Part shown: positions 44,381-52,780 of the stretch, piece after piece
How the letters are laid out: the number at the start of each line of letters is the position of its first letter
Position numbering within the stretch: position 1 is the stretch's first letter
Assembly (NCBI GenBank): GCA_965262315.1
Contig: CBDHFJ010000087.1
Location: 1 to 57,262 of the forward strand
Source: JBCCFK01 sp965262315
Lineage (GTDB): Bacteria; Actinomycetota; Acidimicrobiia; Acidimicrobiales; UBA8592
DNA length: 57,262 nt
Direction: 5' to 3'
The notes under the pieces: model-generated
Database searches by the model: none
What the model was told of the DNA's origin: nothing
Seen by the model: the letters and a program-made list of their open reading frames with translations, nothing else
Position numbers and translations under genes: made by a program

Positions 44381-45843
44381 GCACTCGGCCCGACGCCGCA
44401 TCGCCCGACGCGACCGGACACCCCGACCGTTGGCGCGCGCTCGGGGTCGCCTGCCTTGGTGTCTTCCTGCTCGTCGTCGCCCTCACCGCGCTCAACGTGG
44501 CGTTGGCCGAGATCGCCGATTCCTTCGACGGCGAGATCGAGGACCTCCAGTGGATCGTCGACGCCTACGCGGTGACGTTCGCCGGCCTGCTTCTCGCCGG
44601 CGGCGCGTTGGGTGATCGCATCGGCCGGCGAACGGCGCTGGTGTTGGGTTTCGGCGTGTTCGGGCTCGCGAACCTCGCCGCCGCATTCGCCGGCTCGGTG
44701 GAGCTCCTGATCGGCCTGCGCGCACTCGGCGGGATCGGCGCCGCGATCATGATGCCGGCCACGCTGGCGACGGTCAGCGAGGTCTTCCCCGATCACGAAC
44801 GTCCACAGGCGATCGCCACCTGGGCGAGCATCGCCGCGGCCGGCGGCGCCTTCGGTCCGCTGCTGGGCGGCTGGTTGGTCACCATTTCGGGTTGGCAGGC
44901 CGTCTTCGTGGCCAACGGCGCGCTCGCCCTGCTCGGCTTGGTCGGCAGCCTCGTCTGGGTGCCACGACTCGTCGGCCAGCGCCGCGGGCGCTTCGACTTC
45001 CTCGGCGGCGTCCTGTCGGTTGCCGCGGTGGCGTGCCTCGTCTTCGTGGCCATCGAGGGGCCGGGCCATCCGCTCGCGCCGTCGACCCTCGTCGCCGCCG
45101 CCGGGGCGGTGGCCTTCACGGTGGCGTTCGTCGCGCACGAAGCCCGGACGGAGGCGCCACTGCTGCCGCTGTCGCTGCTGGCCGACCGTGGGCGGGTCGC
45201 GGGGGCCGGCACCCTCGTCCTGGCAGCGCTCGGATTCAACGGCGTCTTCTTCGTCGGCGCGTTGCTGCTCCAGATCGGCTGGGACGAGTCCGGTCTCATG
45301 GCCGGGCTGCTGCTCGTCCCCATCGGCGTGGTCGAGGTGGTGGTGGCCAACGTCGCGGTTCGTGCCGCGCATCGCATCGGGGTCGAACGGGCCATCACCG
45401 CCGGCCTGTGCTGCATGGCGGCCGGCTACCTCGCCATGGGCTTCACGCCCGTGGGCAACCGGTGGTGGTTCATCGCCGCGGGCGTGGTCGCCGGGGTCGG
45501 CAACGGCCTCACGATCCCGTTGTCGGTCGAGCGGATCGTCGGGACGGTGGAACCTGCGTTCGCCGGCGTTGCGGCGAGCCTCAACGACATGTCGATCGAG
45601 CTCGGCGCATCGATCGGCATCGGCCTCCTGGGCGCGGTGCAACGGGTCTGGTTCGAAGCCGAGCTGCCCGACGGGGCGAGCACGGCGATCAGTGACGTCT
45701 CGGACGAGGTCGGCCGCAGCGCGTTCCGGTCGGCGTCCGCGGCAGCATTCGTGCTGGCGGCGGCGGTGGCCCTGCTGGCCATCCCGATCGCCCGCTCCAC
45801 CCGGGTGCGACGGCGCGCGCCGGGACTCCTTCGCCCTGCGTAG
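44377..45843 (+). CDS. MFS transporter (DHA2-like), probable CTG start
   Basis: About fourteen hydrophobic helices; the motif ALGDRIGRRTALVLGFGVFG after helix 2 is the MFS signature. In frame there is no ATG, GTG or TTG before a GTG at 44497, which would begin inside the first membrane helix. Starting at CTG 44377 restores a complete first helix (ALGVACLGVFLLVVALTALN) after a short polar N-terminus. It also gives a 4-nt CTGA overlap with the add stop, and CGAGAG lies 8 nt upstream. Length is then 488 aa. Coupling to add suggests transport of a nucleoside, base or product, though DHA2 relatives are mostly exporters. Confidence 0.8.
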   Translation: MSTRPDAASPDATGHPDRWRALGVACLGVFLLVVALTALNVALAEIADSFDGEIEDLQWIVDAYAVTFAGLLLAGGALGDRIGRRTALVLGFGVFGLANLAAAFAGSVELLIGLRALGGIGAAIMMPATLATVSEVFPDHERPQAIATWASIAAAGGAFGPLLGGWLVTISGWQAVFVANGALALLGLVGSLVWVPRLVGQRRGRFDFLGGVLSVAAVACLVFVAIEGPGHPLAPSTLVAAAGAVAFTVAFVAHEARTEAPLLPLSLLADRGRVAGAGTLVLAALGFNGVFFVGALLLQIGWDESGLMAGLLLVPIGVVEVVVANVAVRAAHRIGVERAITAGLCCMAAGYLAMGFTPVGNRWWFIAAGVVAGVGNGLTIPLSVERIVGTVEPAFAGVAASLNDMSIELGASIGIGLLGAVQRVWFEAELPDGASTAISDVSDEVGRSAFRSASAAAFVLAAAVALLAIPIARSTRVRRRAPGLLRPA

Positions 45844-45850
45844 CGTCCGC

Positions 45851-46837
45851 TCAGCCGACCTCGAGCGCTGCGAACTTCTGGCCGAGGTAGTCCATCGACC
45901 GAATCGGCTCGTAGCGGGCCGGGTTGTCCGCGGACACACAGGTCTCGAACGGTGCGATGAGCGCGGTGGCGTCCGGCTCGTGGAAGAAGACCAGGCTGAT
46001 CAGCTCCTCGTCGGGCGCATCTGCCGACGGAGGTAGCACCCGGTGCTCGTTGGAGCACCACCGGTCGTTGGTCCACTGGCGAAGCATGTCTCCCGTGTTC
46101 ACGATGAGGCCGCCATCGACGACCGGCGCGTCGATCCAGTCGCCGTCGTCGTCGAGCACCTGAAGGCCGCCGATGCCCGGCTCGCGGTCGAGGATGGTCA
46201 CCGTCCCGAAGTCGGTGTGGGGCCCGATCCGGTACTGGCCCGGCTCGGGTGGTGCGTGGGAGTACGGGTGGTACCAGTTGAGCGTGCCCGTGGACGTCGT
46301 GGCCCGACACTGGTCGACGATCGTGTCCGGCGGTAGCCCGAGCGCGACGGCGAAGAGCCGCAGGATCTCCTCGGCCAACGTCTTGCCGGCACGCCAGAAC
46401 GCCTCGGCGCTCTCGCGGAAACCGACGGGCTCGTCCGGCCAGAAGTTGGGTCCGTACCACTCGGGGATCTCGGTCCGGAGGGACTCGTCGACGAGGTCGA
46501 CGGTCCCGTACGCATAGGTCTCCTTGAGATCGGGGGGCGTGTCGATGCCGTACGTGGCGGCGTTCGATTCGCGGCCGGGTCCGATCCAGCCCCGGTAGAG
46601 CCCCCCGTCGGGCGGCACCAGGATCTCCTTCGCCTCGGTCGGGAGGTGGAAGAACTCGCGGCACGCGGCCCGAGTGTCGGCGAACACGCGGTCGTCGATG
46701 CCGTGGTTCACCACCACCAGGAAGCCGCAGCGCTGCAGGTGCTCGTCCACGGTCTGCGCCAGAACTGCTCGATCGTGGCCGCTGCCGTCGAACCACGTGG
46801 CCAGGTCGATCAGGGGTATGAAGGCATCGGCGGGCAT
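45851..46837 (-). CDS. IPNS-like non-heme iron oxygenase
   Basis: 328 residues of the isopenicillin-N-synthase-like 2OG-Fe(II) family: N-terminal DIOX_N (CGFLVVVNHGIDDRVF), then the jelly roll with iron ligands H207-x-D209 (PHTDF) and H265 (EHR). The RxS motif that anchors 2-oxoglutarate reads Leu279-Ile-Ser281, so the Arg is missing and co-substrate use is uncertain. It follows the last permease by 13 nt with AGGAGAG upstream, so it belongs to the ABC-importer operon and probably acts on the imported compound. Confidence 0.88.
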   Translation of the reverse strand: MPADAFIPLIDLATWFDGSGHDRAVLAQTVDEHLQRCGFLVVVNHGIDDRVFADTRAACREFFHLPTEAKEILVPPDGGLYRGWIGPGRESNAATYGIDTPPDLKETYAYGTVDLVDESLRTEIPEWYGPNFWPDEPVGFRESAEAFWRAGKTLAEEILRLFAVALGLPPDTIVDQCRATTSTGTLNWYHPYSHAPPEPGQYRIGPHTDFGTVTILDREPGIGGLQVLDDDGDWIDAPVVDGGLIVNTGDMLRQWTNDRWCSNEHRVLPPSADAPDEELISLVFFHEPDATALIAPFETCVSADNPARYEPIRSMDYLGQKFAALEVG

Positions 46838-46850
46838 GGACGCTCTCCTC

Positions 46851-47798
46851 TCAGCGCATCTCTCGTGAGTACGGCTGGGCCAGTGCGGCAGGCGCTGCGA
46901 CCCGACGCGCCCGGGTGGGGCTCGCCGACACCAGGATGACCACCAGGTAGGCGGCGATGAACGGGATCATCCGCAAGAAGTCCGAGGGCACCGAGATCTG
47001 CGCCAACTGCAGGGTGAACCCGAGGCCGTTCAGCCCGCCGAACGCGAGCGCCCCGATCAGGGCCAGCCAGGGCCGCCAGCCGGCGAGGATGACCAGGGCC
47101 ACCGCGATCCAGCCCATGCCCGCGGTGAGGCCGTTCTGCCAGGTGCCGACGATGGCCAACGTGAGATAGGCGCCTCCCACCCCTGCACCGAAGCCACCGA
47201 TCGCCGTCGCCAGATAGCGGATCCGCGCCACGGGGATCCCGGCAGCGTCGGCGGCGGCCGGATCCTCGCCCACCGCCCGCAGCGACAGGCCCACAGGCGT
47301 CCGGTACACCACGTAGCCGGCGACCCCGACAGCCAACAGGCCGATGTACACGACGATGTCGTGACCGAGCAGGGTCGGCCCCACGATCGGGAGGTCGCGG
47401 ACGGCCTCCGGCAGCAGCGGGTTCACCTCGACGCCGTTGGGGGCCGACAGCAACCCGGGGTCGCCGCTGGTCCCGATGAAGGAGGAGAGGCCGCCACCGA
47501 CGATCACCAGCGACAGACCCGAGACCGTCTGATCGACCCGGAGGGTCACGGCCAAGACCGCGTGCACGAGCGCCAGCGCAGCACCGGCGAGGCCACCGAC
47601 GATCAACGCCAGCGGCAGGCTCCCGGTCTCGACACCGGCCCAGAACCCCACCACTGCGCCGACCAGCATCATGCCCTCGACGCCGAGGTTCATGACCCCG
47701 GAACGGTTGGCGATGATCTCACCGAGAGCCGCGAACAGCACCGGCGTGGCGGTGACCACGGCGCTGGCGATCGAGAGGATGATCACACTGTCGTTCAC
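46851..47798 (-). CDS. nucleoside-type ABC transporter permease (second)
   Basis: 315-residue hydrophobic protein with about nine helices, of the branched-chain/nucleoside importer permease family. NRSGVMNLGVEGMMLVGAVV is the diagnostic segment of the nucleoside (NupQ/BmpC) branch. It pairs with the permease upstream, overlapping it by 4 nt, to form the heterodimeric channel. Confidence 0.92.
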   Translation of the reverse strand: MNDSVIILSIASAVVTATPVLFAALGEIIANRSGVMNLGVEGMMLVGAVVGFWAGVETGSLPLALIVGGLAGAALALVHAVLAVTLRVDQTVSGLSLVIVGGGLSSFIGTSGDPGLLSAPNGVEVNPLLPEAVRDLPIVGPTLLGHDIVVYIGLLAVGVAGYVVYRTPVGLSLRAVGEDPAAADAAGIPVARIRYLATAIGGFGAGVGGAYLTLAIVGTWQNGLTAGMGWIAVALVILAGWRPWLALIGALAFGGLNGLGFTLQLAQISVPSDFLRMIPFIAAYLVVILVSASPTRARRVAAPAALAQPYSREMR

Positions 47799-48919
47799 GT
47801 CACTCCTGTCGCGAGGTCGGCACCCGGTCCCTCGGCGGTCTCCACGGCCTCGGCCCGGACGACCTCGACCTTGTTCATCACGAAGAACTCACCGGCCGTC
47901 ACGGTGAGGAAGATCAGCCCCTGGAGCAGGAAGACGACTTCGACGTCGATGCCGATCGACTGGAGCCGGCTCCCCGCCGTGGCGATCGCGGCCAGAAACG
48001 CCGACACCGGCACCACGCCCAGGGGGTTCGACCGGGCCACCACCGCCACGATGATCCCGGTGAAGCCGATGTCGGTGGCGAGCGAGCGCGGCTCGAGCCC
48101 CTTGGTGACGCCGCTGACCTCGCTGACCCCGGCGATCGCGGCGAGTGCACCCGAGACCGCGAGCACCGTCATGGTCTTGGCCTTCACGCCCATGCCGGCG
48201 TAGCGAGCCGAGGGCGGGGAGTCGCCGATGGTCCGCACCTGGAAGCCCCAGGTGGTCTTGCGCAGGACCCACCACACCACGAGTGCGCACGCCAGCGCGA
48301 TCAGGAAGCCGACATGCAGACGTCCCGACAGGCTCGGCATGATCGCCGACTCGGGGAGCCGCTTGCCGCCCGGCACCGTCCGCTGCGGATCCCGCCAGAA
48401 CGTCATCGAGCCGAAGATCAGGTAGTTCATCAGCGACAGCGCGACGAAGTTGAGCATCAGGGTGGTGATGATCTCGTCGGCGTTGAAGAACGCCTTGGGG
48501 ATCCCCGCCAGCAGGGCCCAGAGCGCACCGGCCACCGCGCCGGCGACGACCATGGACGACAGCATGACCACGATCGGCGTGCCGGCCGGCAGCGCCAGAC
48601 CCACCCAGCTGGCGGCGATGGCGCCCAGGTACAGCTGGCCCTCGCCCCCGATGTTGTACACCCGCATCTGGAAGGCGACCGCCGCAGCCAGGCCCGTGAG
48701 GATGAGCGGTGTGGCGAGCGCGAGGGTGCGCGTGATGGGGTCCCAGCCGTTCAAGCTCGCGTCGAACATCGTGCGATAGGCCTCGAACGGGTTGTTGCCG
48801 GCGACCGCCAGGATCACCCCGCCGATGGCCAAGGCGACCAACAGCGCCACGAACGGGACGCCGAAGCGGACGGTCGGCCCGGAGAATCCCCGCGGCGTGA
48901 CGCGGAGCCTGCCTCTCAT
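47795..48919 (-). CDS. nucleoside-type ABC transporter permease (first)
   Basis: 374 residues, about nine to ten helices. VYNIGGEGQLYLGAIAASWV is the matching EAA-region-like signature of the NupP/BmpB branch, and GFTGIIVAVVARSNPLG is typical near the C-terminus. Overlaps the ATPase gene by 4 nt at the start and the second permease by 4 nt at the end, so the importer genes are fully coupled. Confidence 0.92.
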   Translation of the reverse strand: MRGRLRVTPRGFSGPTVRFGVPFVALLVALAIGGVILAVAGNNPFEAYRTMFDASLNGWDPITRTLALATPLILTGLAAAVAFQMRVYNIGGEGQLYLGAIAASWVGLALPAGTPIVVMLSSMVVAGAVAGALWALLAGIPKAFFNADEIITTLMLNFVALSLMNYLIFGSMTFWRDPQRTVPGGKRLPESAIMPSLSGRLHVGFLIALACALVVWWVLRKTTWGFQVRTIGDSPPSARYAGMGVKAKTMTVLAVSGALAAIAGVSEVSGVTKGLEPRSLATDIGFTGIIVAVVARSNPLGVVPVSAFLAAIATAGSRLQSIGIDVEVVFLLQGLIFLTVTAGEFFVMNKVEVVRAEAVETAEGPGADLATGVT

Positions 48920-50529
48920 GCCACCACTCCCGTCGGCGTCGAGATGTCTGCGGCGACGGCGACGGCCTCGCCGTCGAGCTCGATCGCCGGCTCGTCGGGC
49001 GCGTCCTCGGCCACCGAACCCGTCATGAGGAGGCCGATTCGATCGACATCGACGTCGTCACGGTCGAACCGACCGACGATGCGGCCCTTGAACATGACCA
49101 GCACGACGTCGGACATGCGGATCACCTCGTCGAGATCCTCGGAGAAGACCAACACGCCGCGTCCGTCCTCGCGCTCGTCGACGATGTGGGACCGCACCGC
49201 CTCGGCGGCCGCCATGTCCAGCCCCCGCGTCGGGGCAGCAGCGAGGAGGATCTCGTGGTCCTCGTTGAGCTCGCGGGCGAGGATCGCCTTCTGCAGGTTG
49301 CCACCCGACATCAGGCTGACCCGCATCCCTCGGCGATTGCCCCGCACGTCGAAGGCCTGCACCAGCCGCTCCGCAGTCTGCTCGATCGCCGATCGGGACA
49401 ACACGCCACGCCGCGAATGCGGGGCCCGGTCGTAGCTCTTCAACGCGATGTTGTGGTCGAGCGTGAGCCCGGGGGCCAGCCCCACGCCCAGGCGATCCTC
49501 GGGGACGTAGGCCAGCCCGGCCCGCATCCGCGCTCGAGGACCGCCAGACGTACAGTCGGCGCCCGCCACCTCGATGGTGCCCGATGTCAGCGGGCGCAGC
49601 CCGGCGATGGCCTCCTGCAGTTCCCGCTGGCCGTTGCCGGCGACGCCCGCCACGCCCACGACCTGCCCGCGCCGCACCACCAGGGACGCCCCGTCGACGG
49701 CCTGGACACCTTGGTCGCCCCGCACGCCGACGTCGCGCAGCTCCAGCACGGGTTCGCCGACCGCCGCCTCGGCCGGCGCGGCGTGCTTGCGCTCGGCGGC
49801 GTCGCTGTCGCCGAACATCATCCTGGCCACCTCGGCCGGGTTGGTCGACCCCGTCGCCACCGACCCGGCGTTGATGCCGCGCCGCAGCACCGTGATCCGA
49901 TCGGTGTGGGCCATGGTCTCGGCCATCTTGTGCGACACCAACACCACGGCATGGTCCTTGGCGACCATCGTGGTCACCGCGTCGAAGAGCCGGTCGGTCT
50001 CCTGGGGCGCGAGGACGGCCGTCGGTTCGTCGAGGATCAGGATCCGGGCACCACGGAACAGCTGCTTGAGGATCTCGACACGCTGCTGTTCGCCCACCGA
50101 CAGCTGCCAGATCGGGGCGCTCGGGTTCACGTGCAGGCCGTACTCCTCGGCCAGGTCACCCACCAGGGCCTCGACCTCACGCATCGAACGGGGCCGGCGA
50201 TCCTTGCGGAGCCCGAGCACGATGTTCTCGGCCACCGTGAAGCTGTCGACCAATCGGAAGTGCTGATACACCATCCCGATGCCCCGCAGCGACGCGTCCT
50301 GCGGCGATCGGAACGCCACCTCCTCGCCGTCGATGAGGACCTGCCCGGAGTCGGGCCGGTACAGCCCCGACAGCACCGAGCACAGCGTCGACTTGCCGGC
50401 ACCGTTCTCGCCGAGCAGGCCGTGGATCTCACCCCCGCGGAGGTCGAAGTCCACCGAGTCGATGGCGGGAACGCCATAGAACGACTTGGTCAGACTCCGG
50501 ACCTCGAGGCGGTTGTCGCTGGTGCGCAT
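48916..50529 (-). CDS. nucleoside-type ABC transporter ATP-binding protein, two NBDs
   Basis: 537 residues carrying two ATPase domains in one chain, as in NupO-type and sugar importers. NBD1 has GENGAGKST, signature LSVGEQQRVEILKQL and ILILDEPTAVL. NBD2 has a degenerate Walker A (GVAGNGQRELQEAIAG) and signature LMSGGNLQKAILAREL, the normal asymmetry of this family. ATG at 50529; a frame extension upstream has no homology. It powers the two permeases encoded downstream. Confidence 0.94.
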   Translation of the reverse strand: MRTSDNRLEVRSLTKSFYGVPAIDSVDFDLRGGEIHGLLGENGAGKSTLCSVLSGLYRPDSGQVLIDGEEVAFRSPQDASLRGIGMVYQHFRLVDSFTVAENIVLGLRKDRRPRSMREVEALVGDLAEEYGLHVNPSAPIWQLSVGEQQRVEILKQLFRGARILILDEPTAVLAPQETDRLFDAVTTMVAKDHAVVLVSHKMAETMAHTDRITVLRRGINAGSVATGSTNPAEVARMMFGDSDAAERKHAAPAEAAVGEPVLELRDVGVRGDQGVQAVDGASLVVRRGQVVGVAGVAGNGQRELQEAIAGLRPLTSGTIEVAGADCTSGGPRARMRAGLAYVPEDRLGVGLAPGLTLDHNIALKSYDRAPHSRRGVLSRSAIEQTAERLVQAFDVRGNRRGMRVSLMSGGNLQKAILARELNEDHEILLAAAPTRGLDMAAAEAVRSHIVDEREDGRGVLVFSEDLDEVIRMSDVVLVMFKGRIVGRFDRDDVDVDRIGLLMTGSVAEDAPDEPAIELDGEAVAVAADISTPTGVVA

Positions 50530-50558
50530 GGTGAATCCTGGGACTCGGACGGCCGGAC

Positions 50559-51761
50559 CTACTCGCTGGGCACCTCGCCGATGACGCCCTCGATCAGGTA
50601 GTCGCAACACTCGTAGCGGGCCTCGAACGGGATGGTGTCCCCTGCCCCGACGACCTCGTTGCCCTGGTTGTCGAGGAGCGGTCCGGCGAAGATGTCGAAC
50701 GAGCCGTCGATGATGGCGGCCTTGCGCTCCTCGATCAGGTCGAGGGTCTCCTGGGTCACGCTGGGCCCGTAGGGGGCGAAGTCGATGAAGCCGTCGGCCA
50801 GGCCGCCGAAGGTGAATCCCGGCTCGAACTCCCCGGCGAGGATGTCCTCGATCTGGGCCACGTAGTAGGTGCCCCAGTTGTAGAGGAACGACGACGCCCA
50901 GGCCTCGGGTTCGAAGTCCGACCAGTCGTTCGTGTAGCCGATCACGTGGCCACCGTTCTGGGCCATCACCGTGGCGTAGACCTGCGACCCGACCTCGTGG
51001 GCGATCACGTCGGCGCCCTCGTTGGCCAGTGCCTCAGCGGCCTGCTGTTCCAGCGCCGGGTCGAACCAGGTGTTCAGGTACAGCACCCGGACCTCGGCGT
51101 CGGGCCGCATCTCCTGCACGCCCAGAGTGAAGGCGTTGACGGCTCGCTGGACCTCGGGGAAGGGGAAGCCGACGGGGTAGCCGATGATGCCCGACTCGGT
51201 CAGGCTCCCGGCGACCAGACCGTCGAGGTAGCGGCCCTCCTCGGACGCGCCGTCGAAGTGGCCGACGTTGTCCTGGGGCTCGAAGCCCGCCCACGTGAGG
51301 AAGTAGACGTCAGGGTTCGCGTCGGCGATGTCGATCATGTCGAACTGGTAGAAGGTGGTGCCGATCACCAGGTCTGCGCCGCTGTCGACCGCATCCTGGA
51401 ACGCGTTGGTCGCCGGCTGACCGGGCTCGATCTCCTCCACGAAGCTGAAGTCGATGCCGGGGAAGGCCTCCTCGATCATGCGACCGCCGCGGAGATGGGT
51501 GGTGTTCCATCCCCCGTCCTCGGACGACCCGTCGAGGATCATCACCACCTTGAAGTCGCTGAAGTCCTCGGTGGCCTCGGCGCCGGCGTCGTCGCCGGAC
51601 GCAGACGCTTCGTCGGATTCGGCGGCGGGCTCATCGGACGTCGCCGGTTCGTCGGTGGTGGTGCTGTCATCGTCGTCGCCACCGCAGGCCGCCGCGACGA
51701 GCGCGAACGCCAGCAGCAACGCGAGCAGGGCGCGAAGTGTGGGAACAGAGCGTGTGGTCAT
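50559..51761 (-). CDS. BMP-family nucleoside-binding lipoprotein
   Basis: 400 residues. A lipoprotein signal ends in LVAAAC (C26), followed by an acidic Ser/Thr/Asp-rich tether of about 40 residues. The periplasmic-type binding protein follows (KVVMILDGSSEDGGWNTTHL). Segments GADLVIGTTFYQFDM and GHFDGASEEGRYLDGLVAG match the BMP/PnrA/Med family, which binds purine nucleosides. It is the first gene of the importer operon. A start 17 codons upstream is possible but gives an unusually long n-region. Confidence 0.92.
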   Translation of the reverse strand: MTTRSVPTLRALLALLLAFALVAAACGGDDDDSTTTDEPATSDEPAAESDEASASGDDAGAEATEDFSDFKVVMILDGSSEDGGWNTTHLRGGRMIEEAFPGIDFSFVEEIEPGQPATNAFQDAVDSGADLVIGTTFYQFDMIDIADANPDVYFLTWAGFEPQDNVGHFDGASEEGRYLDGLVAGSLTESGIIGYPVGFPFPEVQRAVNAFTLGVQEMRPDAEVRVLYLNTWFDPALEQQAAEALANEGADVIAHEVGSQVYATVMAQNGGHVIGYTNDWSDFEPEAWASSFLYNWGTYYVAQIEDILAGEFEPGFTFGGLADGFIDFAPYGPSVTQETLDLIEERKAAIIDGSFDIFAGPLLDNQGNEVVGAGDTIPFEARYECCDYLIEGVIGEVPSE

Positions 51762-51792
51762 GGCGTCGAAGATCAGCACCGGATTGTTTCGT

Positions 51793-51805
51793 GCCAGTTT
51801 CTGGC
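51793..51805. promoter_or_regulatory. candidate operator, importer / Ndm-like operon
   Basis: GCCAG-TTT-CTGGC is a perfect 5-3-5 palindrome in the 122-bp region between the divergent importer and oxygenase operons, a natural place for shared substrate-responsive control. Confidence 0.42.
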
Positions 51806-51870
51806 GCATCACGCCGGAGTATCGTCACACGCCGTTCACACAGCCGAAGCACCGCGACACGACCCAGACA

Positions 51871-51876
51871 TACGAT
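51871..51876 (+). promoter_or_regulatory. candidate leaderless -10 element of the Ndm-like operon
   Basis: TACGAT, 7 nt before the ATG at 51884. No -35 recognised. A second TATCGT box lies at 51820-51825. Confidence 0.48.
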
Positions 51877-51883
51877 CGGCGCC

Positions 51884-52780
51884 ATGGCCGTCACCGCCTC
51901 TCCCCTTCCGCCGTCTGGTGCTGCCCCCACGTCCAACCGCGCCGTGCTCGACCGGTGGCAGCCGGCCACGCCGCTCGAGGAGCTCGTGCCCGGCGAGCCC
52001 AGGACGGTCACCGTCCTCGGCACCTCGGTGGTGTGCGCGACGGACGAGGCCGGAGCCGTCCGGGCGTGGCGAGCCGACGAGCCCGGCGACGAACTGCCGG
52101 TCCTGGCCGAGTACTGCTACCTGTGGGTCTGCCTGGGCGACCCGATCCATCCGCTGTTCGAGATCCCCGAGACGGCCGAGCCGGACCGACGCGTCCTGCA
52201 CGCCGGCACGATCGGAGTCCACGTGTCGGCGCCCCGGGCCATCGAGAACTTCCTCGACATGGCGCACTTCCCCTACGTGCACACCGACATCCTCGGCGTC
52301 GAGCCCTTCACCGACGTCAAGGACTACGAGGTCCACGTGGACCCCCAGACCAACGAGGTGTGGGCCACCGAGTGCGTGTTCTGGCAACCCCTGGCCGCCA
52401 CCACCTCGACCGAGGGGCAGTGGAGCGACTACCTCTACCGAGTCCCGCACCCCTACTGCGTGATCCTCTACAAGACGACACCGGTCGACGACGAGCGCAT
52501 GGACGTGATTGCACTGTTCTGCACGCCGGTGGCCGAGGACCGTATCCAGGCGCACATGTTCCTGTGTCTGCTCGACGCCGACAATCCGGTTCCGGCGATC
52601 CGGCACTTCCAGCAGACGATCTTCGGGCAGGACAAGCCGATCCTGGAGAACCAGTACCCCAAGCGACTCCCGCTGGACCCCAGGGCCGAGACGCCGATCC
52701 GGGCAGACCGCGTCGCCATCGCGTACCGACGCTGGCTGACCGACCTGGGCGTCACCTACGCCGTCATCCCGGCGCCATGA
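51884..52780 (+). CDS. Rieske-type oxygenase catalytic subunit without Rieske domain (NdmC-like)
   Basis: 298 residues. The catalytic iron site is intact: ENFLDMAHFPYVH supplies N122, the bridging D125, and iron ligands H128 and H133. The N-terminal region keeps the oxygenase framework (VTVLGTSVVCATDEAGAVRAW, then EYCYLWVCLGDPIHP) but the CxH...CxxH cluster-binding segment that should lie between about residues 63 and 74 is deleted. It therefore cannot accept electrons through its own 2Fe-2S centre. The same condition is known for NdmC, the 7-methylxanthine N-demethylase subunit. The next gene, overlapping by 4 nt, supplies a Rieske domain. Confidence 0.88.
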   Translation: MAVTASPLPPSGAAPTSNRAVLDRWQPATPLEELVPGEPRTVTVLGTSVVCATDEAGAVRAWRADEPGDELPVLAEYCYLWVCLGDPIHPLFEIPETAEPDRRVLHAGTIGVHVSAPRAIENFLDMAHFPYVHTDILGVEPFTDVKDYEVHVDPQTNEVWATECVFWQPLAATTSTEGQWSDYLYRVPHPYCVILYKTTPVDDERMDVIALFCTPVAEDRIQAHMFLCLLDADNPVPAIRHFQQTIFGQDKPILENQYPKRLPLDPRAETPIRADRVAIAYRRWLTDLGVTYAVIPAP

